Of a stretch of 64,000 nucleotides of DNA, positions 1 through 10,930 are shown in pieces (within the stretch, counting starts at the first letter, position 1; every line of letters begins with the position of its first letter). The notes beneath the pieces were generated by a model, which saw nothing but the letters and a program-made list of their open reading frames with translations, had not been told where the DNA came from and ran no database searches. The stretch lies in the NCBI RefSeq assembly GCF_029767005.1, contig NZ_JARUQR010000002.1, forward strand, positions 189,667-253,666, in the 5' to 3' direction. Source of the DNA: Thiomicrorhabdus sp. ZW0627 (GTDB lineage Bacteria; Pseudomonadota; Gammaproteobacteria; Thiomicrospirales; Thiomicrospiraceae). A program made the position numbers and the translations under genes.

Positions 1-1884
1 TTCGTAATTTTCGGTTTCATAACCGATTCGCGCGTTCACCAAGTGGTACGGATCGGATTCGATGTTGTGGGTGTTGTCGAAGTAGAACTTGTCTACCGCC
101 GTTACGTCACCCTGTGCATAGAATCCGTTGCTGGCGCGGTATTTGACACCAAGGTTGAACTGATAGTTCGGTGCGTGGGCCTGTTCGCGGTCACTGATGG
201 TAAAGCCGGTGTTTAAAGCCGTACCTTCGACCTTGGTTTGAAGCAGGCCAAGGCTTCCGTACAAGTTCCAGTTCGAGTTCGCTTGCCATTCAAAATCACC
301 TTCAAGACCGTAGTTCTGAGCACCATCGAAGTTTTCAGTGTAGAAAACCCAGGCTGTGGATGAATTAGGGTCGTAAGTGTAACCGTCAAACTGTGGATTC
401 TGGCGATCCATGTAGAAAGCGGTAATATTGGTTTTCAAACCTAAGGCCGCGTAGTTGGATTTCAAACCGATTTCGTAGTTCATCAGGGTTTCGGCATCGT
501 AGGTTATATATTGGCTTGGCGTACCGGAAGGTTGTCCGGCGTTGAAGCCGCCTGCTTTGTAACCACGTGTGATGCCGGTGAAAGCCGTGTGAGTGTCATT
601 GTATTTGTAGCGATACGTTAGGTTAGCACCCCAGAGTCCGTCATCCGGCGTATAGTGTTCACCGGCGCTGTTGGTGAAGTCGCTGCTGTTCTGTTCGATG
701 CGCAGGCCTGCGGTGATGGTCGCCTTTGGAGTCATGGCGTAATCAAGTTGCCCGAATCCGGCCAGTTTGCTTAGAGTGAAATCGGAACTGCTGCTGCCCC
801 AGTATTCGGTTTTGTTGGTTTCGTCCAGCTTCGAGCCATAAAGACCGAATAGCCAGTCGGTGTTGCCGTTGATGCGGGATTCCGGCGTGGAAGTCCAGCG
901 TAATTCCTGACTCATGGTTCTACGGTGTTTGTTGTTCAGGTAGGTTCCGGCGCTGTCCGCCGTCCAATCTTCGTCATAACTGTAGGTCATGTCGGAGTTG
1001 GCCAGGGTGGTCTTACTGGTCAAGACGTAGTTCGGGTTACCTTTCCATTCGGCTTTGATCGAACCGGCATTGGAAAGCTGGCTGTCCTTACCTGGTTGGT
1101 TGGAAAGGGTGGTGAAGCTGTTGTCGCGCGACCATGCGTCATAACCGTTGTTAAGGTCGGCATGAAGCATTGAAACGTCTACAGTTGTATTTTTGTTAGG
1201 GAATAGACGCACTTTTCCGCGAACTGTCAATTCATCACGTCCGTTGGTGTCGGTGCGGTTTAGCGTGTCGTTGTCACGGAAACCGTCGCTGGAGTGTTTG
1301 AAGACGGCAATGCGGTATTGGGCCGCATCTTCTTCGGAGCTGACAGGGCCACTGGTCATTAGGCCGAATTCTTTAAGATTGTCTTGACCGGCACTGGCTT
1401 CGATCATGCTCTCGCGGTAAGGGGTCGAATCGTTGGTTTCGATGTTGATCAGGCCGCCGATGGCGCTTTGCCCGTAACGGGTGTTCTGTGGACCACGCAG
1501 AACTTCCACCTGCTGGACGTCGAACAGATTGCCGACCATTCCGATACCGCTGAAATCAATGTCGTCTATTGCAAAACCGACGCTGGCATTTGGCGCGCCG
1601 GTGTATTCGTCGCGTTGACCGATGCCTCGAATTTGGATATGGCGTGGACGGGAGCTTTGACCTGAAAAATTGACGTTCGGTGTTTTGAGAAGGATGTCGT
1701 CAAAGTGAACCGCGCCTTGATCCTGAAGGTCGGCACTGTCTTTAATGTCCACGCTGGTTGGAATGTCTTGTTCTGTCGTTTCGCGCAGATCGGCGTTGAC
1801 GACAACTGGAGCCAGTTCTTCTGCAGCTACGTTTGTGGCACTTAGAGCAGTGGCAATAGCAATAGCCAATGGTTTGATTTTCAT
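1..1884 (-). CDS. TonB-dependent outer-membrane receptor, TPP-riboswitch controlled (3' end beyond window)
   Basis: The minus strand is open from an ATG at 1884 to base 1, giving 628 codons with no stop, so the C-terminal barrel strands lie outside the window. The N-terminus (MKIKPLAIAIATALSATNVAA) is a signal peptide. A plug domain follows, with the family features QIRGIG and VEVLRGPQNTRYGQSAIGG at about residues 85-150, and then alternating beta-barrel strands. A TPP riboswitch and a Shine-Dalgarno hairpin sit just upstream, so the substrate is probably thiamin or a thiamin precursor; this matches the thiamin-regulated receptor class called Omr1 in comparative-genomics work. The receptor would import its ligand across the outer membrane using TonB-ExbBD energy. 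The substrate is inferred from regulation only. Iron or cobalamin receptors share this fold. Confidence 0.9.
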   Translation of the reverse strand, partial: MKIKPLAIAIATALSATNVAAEELAPVVVNADLRETTEQDIPTSVDIKDSADLQDQGAVHFDDILLKTPNVNFSGQSSRPRHIQIRGIGQRDEYTGAPNASVGFAIDDIDFSGIGMVGNLFDVQQVEVLRGPQNTRYGQSAIGGLINIETNDSTPYRESMIEASAGQDNLKEFGLMTSGPVSSEEDAAQYRIAVFKHSSDGFRDNDTLNRTDTNGRDELTVRGKVRLFPNKNTTVDVSMLHADLNNGYDAWSRDNSFTTLSNQPGKDSQLSNAGSIKAEWKGNPNYVLTSKTTLANSDMTYSYDEDWTADSAGTYLNNKHRRTMSQELRWTSTPESRINGNTDWLFGLYGSKLDETNKTEYWGSSSSDFTLSKLAGFGQLDYAMTPKATITAGLRIEQNSSDFTNSAGEHYTPDDGLWGANLTYRYKYNDTHTAFTGITRGYKAGGFNAGQPSGTPSQYITYDAETLMNYEIGLKSNYAALGLKTNITAFYMDRQNPQFDGYTYDPNSSTAWVFYTENFDGAQNYGLEGDFEWQANSNWNLYGSLGLLQTKVEGTALNTGFTISDREQAHAPNYQFNLGVKYRASNGFYAQGDVTAVDKFYFDNTHNIESDPYHLVNARIGYETENYE

Positions 1885-1890
1885 GTGAGT

Positions 1891-1913
1891 TCCTTTTAAA
1901 AAGCTTAAAAGGA
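1891..1913 (-). promoter_or_regulatory. Hairpin sequestering the Shine-Dalgarno of the TonB receptor
   Basis: TCCTTTTAA (1891-1899) and TTAAAAGGA (1905-1913) form a 9-bp inverted repeat. On the transcript the 3' arm carries the AAGGA ribosome-binding site, six bases before the ATG at 1884. This fits a translation-blocking expression platform for the adjoining TPP riboswitch. The repeat is seen directly; the switching mechanism is inferred. Confidence 0.6.
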
Positions 1914-1965
1914 CAGGGCGAACATTGTAATGAACCCGCCTGGGGTCATTGAAGGCGTGGTGCGC

Positions 1966-2056
1966 TGCCTGTCCCTACGCCAGTATTAACTGGATCAGGT
2001 TCTTAGGGTTCCTTCTCAAGTGGAAGATCTCAGGCTGATGAAGCCACCCCTAGGCG
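1966..2056 (-). promoter_or_regulatory. TPP (THI-box) riboswitch
   Basis: Read on the minus strand, this segment holds the conserved TPP-aptamer blocks in order: GGGGTG near the 5' side, CCTGAGA, ACCC, then AACCTGATC, and finally GGCGTAGGGA near the 3' side. A short closing helix is possible between GCCT (minus strand, 2055-2052) and AGGC (1970-1967). It lies in the 5' leader of the TonB receptor. TPP binding would be expected to switch the receptor off. Confidence 0.93.
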
Positions 2057-2184
2057 AATAGTTAGAGATTTTTTTATCAAAAGTAAAAACTGGGCGGATT
2101 TTATCTCATTTTTGTGTAAAAATTAACGCCCTATGCAAATAACATATTGTTTATACGGACATTAGCGTAACAAGGAAAAGGAAT

Positions 2185-3069
2185 ATGTCAACAGAATCAA
2201 CTAATAAGCCCAGTGTAAGTAAGGTTATCATTGAGCGTCTTCATGCGTTGGATGATTTGCCGCATTTTCCGGATGCTTTGATGAAGTTGGAACGTTTGTT
2301 GGCGAGCGGTGAGGATATCCATGTCGATGATATTGTTCAGTTGATCGCTCAAGACCCGCGCTTGGCAGCTGGTTTGATTGGTGTGGTCAATACCGCCAAG
2401 TATTGGATGGGTGAGAAGGTTACCGATCTATCTGATGCGGTCATTCGTATCGGTACTCAGGATGTTCGTATGATGGCACACGCCATCAACTATAAGTCGA
2501 CGTTTAAGTCGAAGCCGCCTTTCAGTGAAAAACACTTTTTACGTCATGCATTGTTGTCCGCGTTTGTCGCTCAAGCCCTTGGGAAAGCGTTGCATGTAAA
2601 TACCGGTGAAGCTTTTTTGAGTGGGTTGATGCACGATATCGGTATCTATCTGCTATCGGTCGAGGATCGTGACAAGTACTTGGAGGTCATGCGTTTGACC
2701 GACTACGATATTACTAAACTCCCAGCGGCGGAAAATAAAGTGTACGGGACCAATCATGCCTTGATGAGTGCCCGACTGTTGCAGCAGTGGAAATTCCCGC
2801 AGGAAATCATCATGGGGGTGGCGAACCACCATACCCCGGCTAAAGCAGGCGATCAGTTCAAGCCGTTTGCTTACATTACATTCCTTTCAGAACAGGCTGC
2901 TCTGCGTTTGGGAATCGACAATGGTGTGGCGGACCTTCCTGAAGAGGAGCATCAGGCTCCTTCGGAAGCCTTGTTGGGCGCTTTGAAATATTTCGGTTTA
3001 TCCGTAGAGGAGTTTGACGATCTTAGTCGTAACGCTTACGAGACGGCTGAGCAAGCAGGAATGCTCTAA
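2185..3069 (+). CDS. HDOD-domain protein (signalling, first of two)
   Basis: This 294-residue protein starts with ATG after the purine-rich AAGGAAAAGGA. Residues about 20-220 match an HDOD domain: an early segment around PHFPDALMKL, DPRLAAGLIGVVN, and a helical core with GLMHDIGIYLL and YGTNHALMSARLLQQW. HDOD proteins are non-catalytic or weakly catalytic relatives of HD phosphohydrolases and are commonly tied to signalling, motility or stress control. There is no attached receiver, GGDEF or EAL domain, and no signal peptide, so it should be cytoplasmic. It is monocistronic and ends at a strong terminator. A paralogue lies at 42953-43783. The specific role is unknown. Confidence 0.85.
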   Translation: MSTESTNKPSVSKVIIERLHALDDLPHFPDALMKLERLLASGEDIHVDDIVQLIAQDPRLAAGLIGVVNTAKYWMGEKVTDLSDAVIRIGTQDVRMMAHAINYKSTFKSKPPFSEKHFLRHALLSAFVAQALGKALHVNTGEAFLSGLMHDIGIYLLSVEDRDKYLEVMRLTDYDITKLPAAENKVYGTNHALMSARLLQQWKFPQEIIMGVANHHTPAKAGDQFKPFAYITFLSEQAALRLGIDNGVADLPEEEHQAPSEALLGALKYFGLSVEEFDDLSRNAYETAEQAGML

Positions 3070-3090
3070 CCTATTTATACGGTTGCTTTG

Positions 3091-3156
3091 AAATTCAACA
3101 GGCCTGATGGTCTTACTCAGTCACGTTTGCAAGTGGTTGTCCTGTTGAATTTTTTC
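3091..3156 (+). terminator. Intrinsic terminator after the HDOD gene
   Basis: AAATTCAACAGG (3091-3102) pairs perfectly with CCTGTTGAATTT (3141-3152). A 38-base loop separates the arms and the 3' arm runs into a T tract. The 5' arm carries one copy of the window-wide CAGGCCTG motif (3099-3106). Confidence 0.7.
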
Positions 3157-3249
3157 AATAAAAAATTCTCTTAATCCCTACATGATCAAATAAGAAAATG
3201 CTAAAATAATCAGCTTGTTTTTTAATTTGTACATCAAAGAGAATTATCG

Positions 3250-5175
3250 ATGCCAATCATTACGTTACCTGACGGTTCTACTAAGACATTTGATGAAGCG
3301 GTTTCAGTCATGCAAGTGGCTGAAAGTATTGGGGCTGGATTAGCGAAAGCGACGGTTGCCGGGCGTGTAAACGGTCAGCTTAAAGACGCGTGTGATCTGA
3401 TTACGGAAGATGCCTCTTTGGAAATCGTCACCTTGAAAGATGATGATGGTGTACATATTATGCGCCACTCTTGTGCCCACTTGTTGGGTCATGCGTTGAA
3501 GCAGCTTTATCCTGACGTCAAAATGGCGATCGGGCCGGTGATCGAGAACGGTTTCTACTACGATATCGATATGGAAGCCAAGATCGGACCCGATGATCTT
3601 AAGGTCATCGAAAAGCGCATGCAGGAATTGGCGAAAACCAAATACCAGGTCATCAAGAAGATGACACCGCGCAATGAAGCAATCGAGACCTTCAAGTCGC
3701 GCGGTGAAGATTATAAGTTGGAATTGATTGCCGACTTGCCTGACGAAACCGAGTTCGGTTTCTATCACCACGAAGAATACATTGATATGTGTCGCGGACC
3801 GCACGTCCCGAACATGGGCTTTATCAAAGCATTCAAGTTGACGCATGTGGCTGGTGCTTACTGGCGCGGTGATTCTGGCAACAAGATGTTGCAACGTATT
3901 TACGGTGTGGCGTTCGCCAGCAAAGACGAATTGAAAGAATATCTGCATATGATGGAAGAGGCTGAGAAGCGTGACCATCGTAAGCTTGGTAAGACGTTGG
4001 ATCTGTTCCATCTTGAAGACATCGCTCCAGGTATGGCCTTCTGGCATCCGAAAGGAACCACTCTTTACCGCATCGTTGAAGATTACATGCGTGAGCAGTT
4101 GGTGATGAACGATTATGAAGAGATTCGTACGCCATTGATCATGGACCGTTCCTTGTGGGAGAAGTCAGGTCACTGGGACAAGTTCCAGGACAACATGTTT
4201 ACTACGGAAACCGAAAACCGTGACTATGCGGTTAAGCCGATGAACTGTCCGGGACACATTCAGGTCTATAACCGTCATTTGAACAGTTACCGTGATCTGC
4301 CGATCCGTATTGCGGAATTCGGTTTGGTTCACCGTAACGAAGCGTCCGGAACACTTCACGGTTTGATGCGTGTGCGTTCGTTCACTCAGGATGACGCTCA
4401 TATCTTCTGTACTGAAGAGCAGATTCAAGAAGAAGTTCAGTCATGTATCGATTTGGTTTTCCAGACCTATGCGGATTTCGGTTTTGAAAATATTGCGGTT
4501 AAGTTCTCAACCCGCCCGGAACAACGAGTTGGTTCGGATGCAGTTTGGGATTTGGCGGAAAACGCTTTGGAAGCGACCCTGAAGAACGCTGGTTTGGATT
4601 ATGCATTGCAGCCGGGAGAGGGTGCGTTCTACGGTCCTAAGATCGAATTTCAGTTGAAGGACTGCATCGGTCGTGTCTGGCAGTGCGGTACCATTCAGTT
4701 GGACTTCTCAATGACTCAGGCGGAGCGTTTGAACGCGGTTTACGTCGGTGCGGATAACGAGAAACATCATCCTGTTATGATTCACCGTGCGATTCTTGGG
4801 TCTTTGGAACGTTTCGTCGGTATTTTGGTTGAGCACTACGAAGGTAAGTTCCCAACTTGGTTGGCACCGGTACAAATGGTGATGGCTTCGATTTCGGAAG
4901 TTCACAACGAATATGTGGCCGATTTTGCTAATAAATTGAAAAAACATGGGTTTAGAGTCGAAACAGACTTGAGAAATGAGAAGGTTGGGTTTAAAATTCG
5001 CGAACATACCATGCAACGAGTGCCGTACATTTTGGTCGTAGGTGATCAGGAAATGGAAAACGGTACTGTCAATGTTCGTGCCCGAGGCGGAGAAAACCTA
5101 GGAAGTTTCGCCTTGGATGAGTTGGTTGATCTGTTGAATCGAGACATCGCCAACCTTGGCCGAATCGTAGAATGA
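3250..5175 (+). CDS. thrS: Threonine--tRNA ligase
   Basis: The 641-residue length matches bacterial ThrRS. It charges tRNA-Thr with threonine in the cytoplasm. The order is a TGS domain (residues 1-60), the editing domain with HxxxH at His73/His77 and the CRGPH segment (Cys181, His185), then the class II catalytic core with MNCPGH and motif 2 around [18 protein letters not shown]. The C-terminal anticodon-binding domain ends the protein. It heads the conserved thrS-infC-rpmI-rplT block, with infC starting about 50 bases downstream. In E. coli thrS is translationally autoregulated through an operator in its leader; the short leader here shows no clear tRNA-like operator. Confidence 0.98.
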   Translation: MPIITLPDGSTKTFDEAVSVMQVAESIGAGLAKATVAGRVNGQLKDACDLITEDASLEIVTLKDDDGVHIMRHSCAHLLGHALKQLYPDVKMAIGPVIENGFYYDIDMEAKIGPDDLKVIEKRMQELAKTKYQVIKKMTPRNEAIETFKSRGEDYKLELIADLPDETEFGFYHHEEYIDMCRGPHVPNMGFIKAFKLTHVAGAYWRGDSGNKMLQRIYGVAFASKDELKEYLHMMEEAEKRDHRKLGKTLDLFHLEDIAPGMAFWHPKGTTLYRIVEDYMREQLVMNDYEEIRTPLIMDRSLWEKSGHWDKFQDNMFTTETENRDYAVKPMNCPGHIQVYNRHLNSYRDLPIRIAEFGLVHRNEASGTLHGLMRVRSFTQDDAHIFCTEEQIQEEVQSCIDLVFQTYADFGFENIAVKFSTRPEQRVGSDAVWDLAENALEATLKNAGLDYALQPGEGAFYGPKIEFQLKDCIGRVWQCGTIQLDFSMTQAERLNAVYVGADNEKHHPVMIHRAILGSLERFVGILVEHYEGKFPTWLAPVQMVMASISEVHNEYVADFANKLKKHGFRVETDLRNEKVGFKIREHTMQRVPYILVVGDQEMENGTVNVRARGGENLGSFALDELVDLLNRDIANLGRIVE

Positions 5176-5223
5176 TGAATTGGCCTGTTGCATTACGTAA
5201 TTTAATAACTGGAGGATATTGCC

Positions 5224-5781
5224 ATCGCAATTAGAAGAGGCCGTGGAAGACCACAGCAACCTGAAGCACCTAAGGATAATATTAACGGAGCTATTACTGC
5301 TTCTGAAGTTCGCTTAATCGCGGCGGATGGAGAGCAGATGGGAGTTGTTTCCATTCAAGACGCTCTAGAGGCTGCAAGGGACGCGGAATTAGACCTCGTC
5401 GAAATTTCAGGCAAGACCGTTCCACCCGTTTGTCGGATCATGGATTACGGTAAATATCTGTACCAGCAACAGAAAAAACAGCACGAAGCTAAGAAAAAAC
5501 AGAAGCAAGTGCAAGTAAAAGAAGTCAAGTTTCGCCCAGGAACTGAGGAGGGAGATTATCAGGTCAAACTACGCAACCTGATGAAATTCCTAGATAAGGG
5601 AGATCGCGTCAAGGTAACCATTTGGTTCCGAGGCCGTGAAATCACTCATAAGGAACTGGGATTGAAAATGCTGGAGCGTATTCGGGATGACATTCAAGAG
5701 GTTGCGACCGTTGAACAAATGCCGAAAATGGAAGGCCGTCAGATGCAAATGATGGTTGCTCCCAGCAAAAAAGGAAAGTAG
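5224..5781 (+). CDS. infC: Translation initiation factor IF-3, AUC start codon
   Basis: IF-3 binds the 30S subunit and rejects non-canonical start codons and mismatched initiator tRNA. The first in-frame ATG (5338) would remove about 38 residues that align with the IF-3 N-terminal domain ([16 protein letters not shown]), so the start must lie upstream. GGAGG at 5211-5215 is followed eight bases later by ATC at 5224, giving a 185-residue product beginning (M)[10 protein letters not shown]. In-frame ATT codons at 5218 and 5230 are spaced worse. E. coli infC starts on AUU, and IF-3 represses its own translation through that codon, so the same autoregulation is expected here. The core motifs [12 protein letters not shown] and [17 protein letters not shown] are present. 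Confidence 0.93.
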   Translation: MAIRRGRGRPQQPEAPKDNINGAITASEVRLIAADGEQMGVVSIQDALEAARDAELDLVEISGKTVPPVCRIMDYGKYLYQQQKKQHEAKKKQKQVQVKEVKFRPGTEEGDYQVKLRNLMKFLDKGDRVKVTIWFRGREITHKELGLKMLERIRDDIQEVATVEQMPKMEGRQMQMMVAPSKKGK

Positions 5782-5960
5782 TTCATTAAGTAACTGCTTC
5801 CACACAACAACTGGGATTTTTTCGTTTTTAATGAAAAGGTTACCGGTGCAGCTCCCTCAGTGCTGTTCGTTGTTCCGAAAGATAACCCTTGGGTTATTGT
5901 TGTTAGAAAATGAAGTGGACCTTTCAAACGGAGCCACTTAAATGCGGAGTTTGGATTCAA
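5782..5960 (+). promoter_or_regulatory. Structured infC-rpmI spacer, possible L20 autoregulatory leader
   Basis: This 179-base gap is long for an operon in which other gaps are short. It contains an inverted repeat ATAACCC/GGGTTAT (5882-5888 and 5891-5897), and a second pair AAGTGG/CCACTT (5913-5918 and 5934-5939) just before the rpmI ribosome-binding site. In E. coli and Bacillus, protein L20 represses rpmI-rplT through RNA structure in this interval. That function is inferred here from position and hairpins only; no L20 consensus was matched. Confidence 0.3.
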
Positions 5961-6158
5961 ATGCCAAAAATTAAATCAAACAGTAGTGCTTCAAAGCGCT
6001 TCAAAAAAACCGGTTCTGGCCGTTTTAAATGCAAACAATCTCACCTACGTCATATTTTGACTAAAAAATCGACTAAGCGTAAGCGTCAGTTGCGTGCAGC
6101 TAGTATGATTCACGATCACGATGTGGCGATGGTTCGCCGTATGTTACCGTACGCTTAA
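5961..6158 (+). CDS. rpmI: 50S ribosomal protein L35
   Basis: This is a 65-residue, strongly basic protein beginning [20 protein letters not shown], the normal L35 length and N-terminus. The reading frame opens further upstream at 5910, but the ATG at 5961 gives the family start and follows a GGAG sequence. It is a structural protein of the large subunit. It lies 14 bases before rplT, with which it is normally co-translated and repressed by L20. Confidence 0.97.
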   Translation: MPKIKSNSSASKRFKKTGSGRFKCKQSHLRHILTKKSTKRKRQLRAASMIHDHDVAMVRRMLPYA

Positions 6159-6172
6159 TAGGAGATTGAAAA

Positions 6173-6529
6173 ATGGCAAGAGTTAAAAGAGGTGTCATCG
6201 CACGTCGTAGACACAACAAGGTTTTAAAACAAGCAAAAGGTTACTATGGCGCACGCAGAAAAGTTTTCCGCGTAGCTAAGCAAGCGGTAATCAAAGCTGG
6301 ACAATATGCTTACCGTGACCGTCGTCAGCGTAAGCGTCAATTCCGTCGTCTATGGATTGCACGTATCAACGCTGCAGCTCGTATGAACGGAATGACATAC
6401 AGCCGTTTAATCGATGGCATGAATAAAGCAGGTATTGCGGTTGACCGTAAGGTGCTTTCTGATATCGCTATCCATGATGCAGCTGCGTTCAGCGCAATTG
6501 CTGAGAAGGCAAAAGCAGCACTAGCTTAA
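6173..6529 (+). CDS. rplT: 50S ribosomal protein L20
   Basis: This 118-residue basic protein has the family N-terminus [20 protein letters not shown] and a globular C-terminal half with [20 protein letters not shown]20 binds 23S rRNA early in 50S assembly and in several bacteria represses its own operon. A purine-rich GGAG sits ahead of the ATG. Two stacked terminators follow, separating this block from pheST. Confidence 0.98.
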   Translation: MARVKRGVIARRRHNKVLKQAKGYYGARRKVFRVAKQAVIKAGQYAYRDRRQRKRQFRRLWIARINAAARMNGMTYSRLIDGMNKAGIAVDRKVLSDIAIHDAAAFSAIAEKAKAALA

Positions 6530-6543
6530 TCGCTTGAGTTGTT

Positions 6544-6570
6544 TGTAGATCAGGCCTGGCCTGATCTACA
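6544..6570 (+). terminator. Palindromic terminator hairpin after rplT
   Basis: TGTAGATCAGGCC is followed by a single T and its exact reverse complement, a 27-base structure centred on the CAGGCCTG motif (6551-6558). It has no T tract of its own and probably works with the next hairpin. Confidence 0.6.
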
Positions 6571-6581
6571 GCGTCCAATAG

Positions 6582-6627
6582 ATAGGGGGCATGAGTTAGA
6601 AACTTAACTTTTGTCCCCTATTTTTTT
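6582..6627 (+). terminator. Intrinsic terminator of the thrS-rplT block
   Basis: ATAGGGG (6582-6588) pairs with CCCCTAT (6615-6621), followed at once by seven T residues. This is a standard Rho-independent terminator. It marks the transcription end before pheS. Confidence 0.75.
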
Positions 6628-6737
6628 GACCCTTTTGGGTATAAAAGAGTGTATTTATCCAAGATTAAATAATTTTGATCAACCGAGGATAAGTGCCCTG
6701 TCTTATATCCAATTCATTTATAGATTCTCTTTAATAG

Positions 6738-7760
<1,023 letters not shown>

Positions 7761-7784
7761 GACCAGGCCTGTTGAGAAAGAAAT

Positions 7785-10175
7785 ATGAAATTTAGTGAAA
7801 ATTGGTTAAGAGAGTGGACAAACCCTGAGTGGGATACCAATACATTATCAGAATCGTTAAGCCTGGCCGGTCTGGAAGTAGATGACGTTGAGCCTGTTGC
7901 TGGTGAATTCAGTAACGTGGTTGTAGGGCAAGTCATTGCTTGTGAGAAACACCCGGATGCCGACAAGTTGAACGTGACCCAGGTGGAAGTCGGTGAAGAC
8001 GAGCCTTTGCAGATAGTTTGCGGTGCCAAGAACGTTGTTGTTGGTATGAAAGCCTGTTGCGCGAAAGTCGGTGCTGTCTTGCCGGGTGATTTCAAAATCA
8101 AAAAAGCTAAGCTTCGTGGCGTACCTTCAAATGGTATGCTGTGTGGTGCCACGGAAATCGGTTTGCCGGATGATGGTGTAGACGGTTTGTTTGTCTTGCC
8201 TGAAGACGCGCCGGTCGGTATGGACGTACGTGAATATCTGGATTTGAACGACGTTGTCATCGATGTCGACCTGACGCCGAACCGTGCGGACTGTCTAAGC
8301 ATCGAAGGGATTGCCCGCGATGTGGCGGCAATCAGTGGTGCGGAATTCAAGGTACCTTTCGACATGGCTGCTATCGAATGCAGCGGTTCTTGCTCGCAAA
8401 AGGTTGTTGTTGCAGAGACCGAGGCCTGTCCAAAATACTTGGGTTGTGTTGTCAGTGACTTCGATACTAATGCAAAAACGCCACTGTGGATGAAGCAGAA
8501 GTTAGAAAGAGGTGGTGTACGTCCTTTGAGCTTGGTTGTAGACATCACAAATTATGTGTTGTTGGAGCTAGGGCAGCCGATGCATGCTTTCGATTTTGAT
8601 AAGTTGCAGGGTGAAGTTCAGGTCCGTAAGGCGCAGGCTGACGAATTGTTGGTAACGTTGGATGAAAAAGAATTAACACTTAAGAACGATACCTTGGTGA
8701 TCGCAGACGATTCCGGAGCCATTGCCTTGGCTGGTATTATGGGTGGTTTGAGTACCTCTGTAACGGATGAAACCAAAACAATTTTCTTTGAGTGCGCACA
8801 CTTCACGCCTTTGGCTGTAGTCGGAAAAGCTCGTCAATACGGTCTGCACACTGATTCGTCGCACCGTTTCGAACGAGGCGTGGATCCAATGTTGCCTGAG
8901 CGCGCATTGAACCGTGCATTGCAGTTATTTACCGAAATTGCCGGTGGCAAGGTCAGCGAAATCCAGTCTGTTGTGTCTGAAGCGCATTTGGCGAAGCCGG
9001 TCACGATTGAATTGCGTCGTCAGACAATTTCTAAACGCTTGGGTCTTGAGATTGACGATGCAAAAGTCGAAAGCATTTTCAACGGGCTTGGTTTCGGTAT
9101 TGAAACGACGGCTGACGGTTGGTCTGTAACAGCGCCTACTTACCGTTTTGACATGGCCATCGAGATGGACCTGATTGAGGAAGTGGGACGTATTTTCGGA
9201 TACAACAACCTGCCTGAAACCCCAGTGCTTGCTCCGATGACTCTGAACGAGCTGCCTGAATCAGAACAAGAATTGAATGCACTGAAAGTATCATTGGTTC
9301 AGCGCGGATACAACGAAGTCATCACATACAGTTTCGTAGAAGAGGGCAAGCAGCAGATGTTGGCTCCTGATTTACCGTATGTGTTGTTGCAGAATCCTAT
9401 TTCTGACGACATGAAAGCGATGCGAACGACGTTGTTCCCAGGTTTGTTGCAAACTGTTTCCTATAACCAGAACCGTCAGCAGCCACGCGTACGTGTTTTC
9501 GAAACCGGTCTTGTTTTCTATAAGAACGACAGTGATTCGACCGGTGCTACCCAGGTACCTATGATTGGTGGTGCTGTAGTAGGATCGGTTGCCGATTCCG
9601 GTTGGGATGAAGTGACCCGTAAGGTGGACTTTTTCGACCTTAAAGGCGATGTTGAAACGCTACTACGCATGAGCCATCAGCTTGGCAATGTACGTTTTGA
9701 AGCGTGTAACCATCCAGCGCTGCATCCGGGGCAGTCTGCCGCCTTGATTAAAGACGGCAAGGAAGTCGGAATCATGGGTAAATTACACCCTCAGTGGGTT
9801 AAGCCGATGGGTGTCAGCGATGACGTCTATCTTTTCCAAATTCGTCAAGATGCGTTGATGACAATGGAAGTGCCAGCCGCTAAGGCGATTTCCAAGTTCC
9901 CTGAAGTTCAACGTGACTTGGCTTTTGTCGTGGATGAAAACGTCAGTGTTCAGGCGTTGCTTGATGCTGTTTCGGCTGTGGAATCCGATATTCTGCAATC
10001 GGTGGACATCTTCGATATTTATCGTGGCCAGGGGATTGAACCTAGCCAGAAGAGTGTGGCTTTGACACTTAAAATCCAGCACGCCGAAAGAACCCTTCAG
10101 GATGAAGAGGTTGATGCTTTGGTCGATGAAGTCCTAGCCTCGGCGAAACAGGCGGTTAACGCTGTTTTAAGATAA
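7785..10175 (+). CDS. pheT: Phenylalanine--tRNA ligase beta subunit
   Basis: The 796-residue length is typical. Domains in order are an EMAP/tRNA-binding-like OB fold (about residues 40-150, with [22 protein letters not shown]), the B3/B4 editing domain, the B5 DNA-binding-like domain, a degenerate class II core, and the C-terminal ferredoxin-fold anticodon-binding domain. PheT recognises tRNA-Phe and clears Tyr-tRNA-Phe. The pheS-pheT gap holds one CAGGCCTG copy (7764-7771). It is followed 24 bases later by ihfA. Confidence 0.97.
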   Translation: MKFSENWLREWTNPEWDTNTLSESLSLAGLEVDDVEPVAGEFSNVVVGQVIACEKHPDADKLNVTQVEVGEDEPLQIVCGAKNVVVGMKACCAKVGAVLPGDFKIKKAKLRGVPSNGMLCGATEIGLPDDGVDGLFVLPEDAPVGMDVREYLDLNDVVIDVDLTPNRADCLSIEGIARDVAAISGAEFKVPFDMAAIECSGSCSQKVVVAETEACPKYLGCVVSDFDTNAKTPLWMKQKLERGGVRPLSLVVDITNYVLLELGQPMHAFDFDKLQGEVQVRKAQADELLVTLDEKELTLKNDTLVIADDSGAIALAGIMGGLSTSVTDETKTIFFECAHFTPLAVVGKARQYGLHTDSSHRFERGVDPMLPERALNRALQLFTEIAGGKVSEIQSVVSEAHLAKPVTIELRRQTISKRLGLEIDDAKVESIFNGLGFGIETTADGWSVTAPTYRFDMAIEMDLIEEVGRIFGYNNLPETPVLAPMTLNELPESEQELNALKVSLVQRGYNEVITYSFVEEGKQQMLAPDLPYVLLQNPISDDMKAMRTTLFPGLLQTVSYNQNRQQPRVRVFETGLVFYKNDSDSTGATQVPMIGGAVVGSVADSGWDEVTRKVDFFDLKGDVETLLRMSHQLGNVRFEACNHPALHPGQSAALIKDGKEVGIMGKLHPQWVKPMGVSDDVYLFQIRQDALMTMEVPAAKAISKFPEVQRDLAFVVDENVSVQALLDAVSAVESDILQSVDIFDIYRGQGIEPSQKSVALTLKIQHAERTLQDEEVDALVDEVLASAKQAVNAVLR

Positions 10176-10199
10176 GCTTAAATAATAAGGATAATAATA

Positions 10200-10496
10200 A
10201 TGACTCTTACAAAAGCGGATATTGCACAAACCTTATCTGACACTTTTGGGTTCAATAAACGCGAATCCAAAGAGATTGTAGAGCAGTTCTATGATCAGAT
10301 TAGCGAAGTACTTATTTCTGGTGAACAGATCAAGTTATCCGGTTTCGGAAACTTTGAGCTTCGCGATAAATCCTCACGTCCTGGCCGCAACCCGAGAACC
10401 GGGGAAGATGTTCCAATTTCCGCAAGAAGAGTGGTAACATTTAAGCCTGGACAAAAACTGCGTGCGCAGATCGATAATAACAATGCCGAAGTCTAA
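10200..10496 (+). CDS. ihfA: Integration host factor alpha subunit
   Basis: This 98-residue HU/IHF-family protein carries the beta-arm segment [20 protein letters not shown] with the intercalating proline. The N-terminus [20 protein letters not shown] is typical of IHF-alpha. IHF bends DNA at specific sites as an alpha-beta heterodimer. Its position directly after pheST matches many gammaproteobacteria, which favours IhfA over HU. Confidence 0.96.
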   Translation: MTLTKADIAQTLSDTFGFNKRESKEIVEQFYDQISEVLISGEQIKLSGFGNFELRDKSSRPGRNPRTGEDVPISARRVVTFKPGQKLRAQIDNNNAEV

Positions 10497-10872
10497 ATCG
10501 ACAACTCCTACTCAAATCGAGATAGAGTTACCTGATAAAAAGTACTTTACCATTGGTGAGGTGGCAGACCTGTGTGACTTGAAGTCACACGTTCTGCGCT
10601 ATTGGGAGCAGGTTTTTCCTCAATTGGAACCCAGTAAGCGCAGTGGCCGAAGATATTATCAGCGTAATGATGTGGAATTGATTCTTGAGATCAAGAGTCT
10701 TCTGCATGATCAGGGATTCACCATTCCAGGTGCAAAAGCGCGTTTGGCGAAAAGTCGCGTCAACTTGAGTTCGGAAGACATTCCGGAAGAGAAAAAAGAC
10801 GTGCTTCAACAGCTTCAAACCATTAAGGCTGAGTTGCAAGAGTTCAGAGCCTACCTTCAAAAGCGTTACTAG
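10483..10872 (+). CDS. MerR-family transcriptional regulator next to ihfA
   Basis: The 130-residue product begins at ATG 10483, inside the last codons of ihfA (stop at 10496), suggesting translational coupling. An earlier in-frame start at 10462 would only add residues read inside ihfA. A MerR winged helix spans residues about 20-90 ([33 protein letters not shown]). A C-terminal coiled coil follows, with no metal-binding cysteine loop, so it is not a metal sensor. A gene of this type follows ihfA in many gammaproteobacteria; its target is unknown. Confidence 0.9.
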   Translation: MPKSKSTTPTQIEIELPDKKYFTIGEVADLCDLKSHVLRYWEQVFPQLEPSKRSGRRYYQRNDVELILEIKSLLHDQGFTIPGAKARLAKSRVNLSSEDIPEEKKDVLQQLQTIKAELQEFRAYLQKRY

Positions 10873-10930
10873 TTCTCTAGGCAACTCGCTTTATTATTCA
10901 CAATTCGTTTTAATTGTTTTATTTTCAGCG

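Noticed and set aside
925-1665. Plus-strand open frames near the window start
   Set aside because: They are shadows of the minus-strand TonB receptor, which is open from 1884 to base 1 and translates to a clear receptor.
3340-4047. Long open frame antisense to thrS (235 codons, minus)
   Set aside because: It lies wholly inside a certain thrS gene, has no family features, and reads His/Phe/Arg-rich as expected for the complement of thrS codons.
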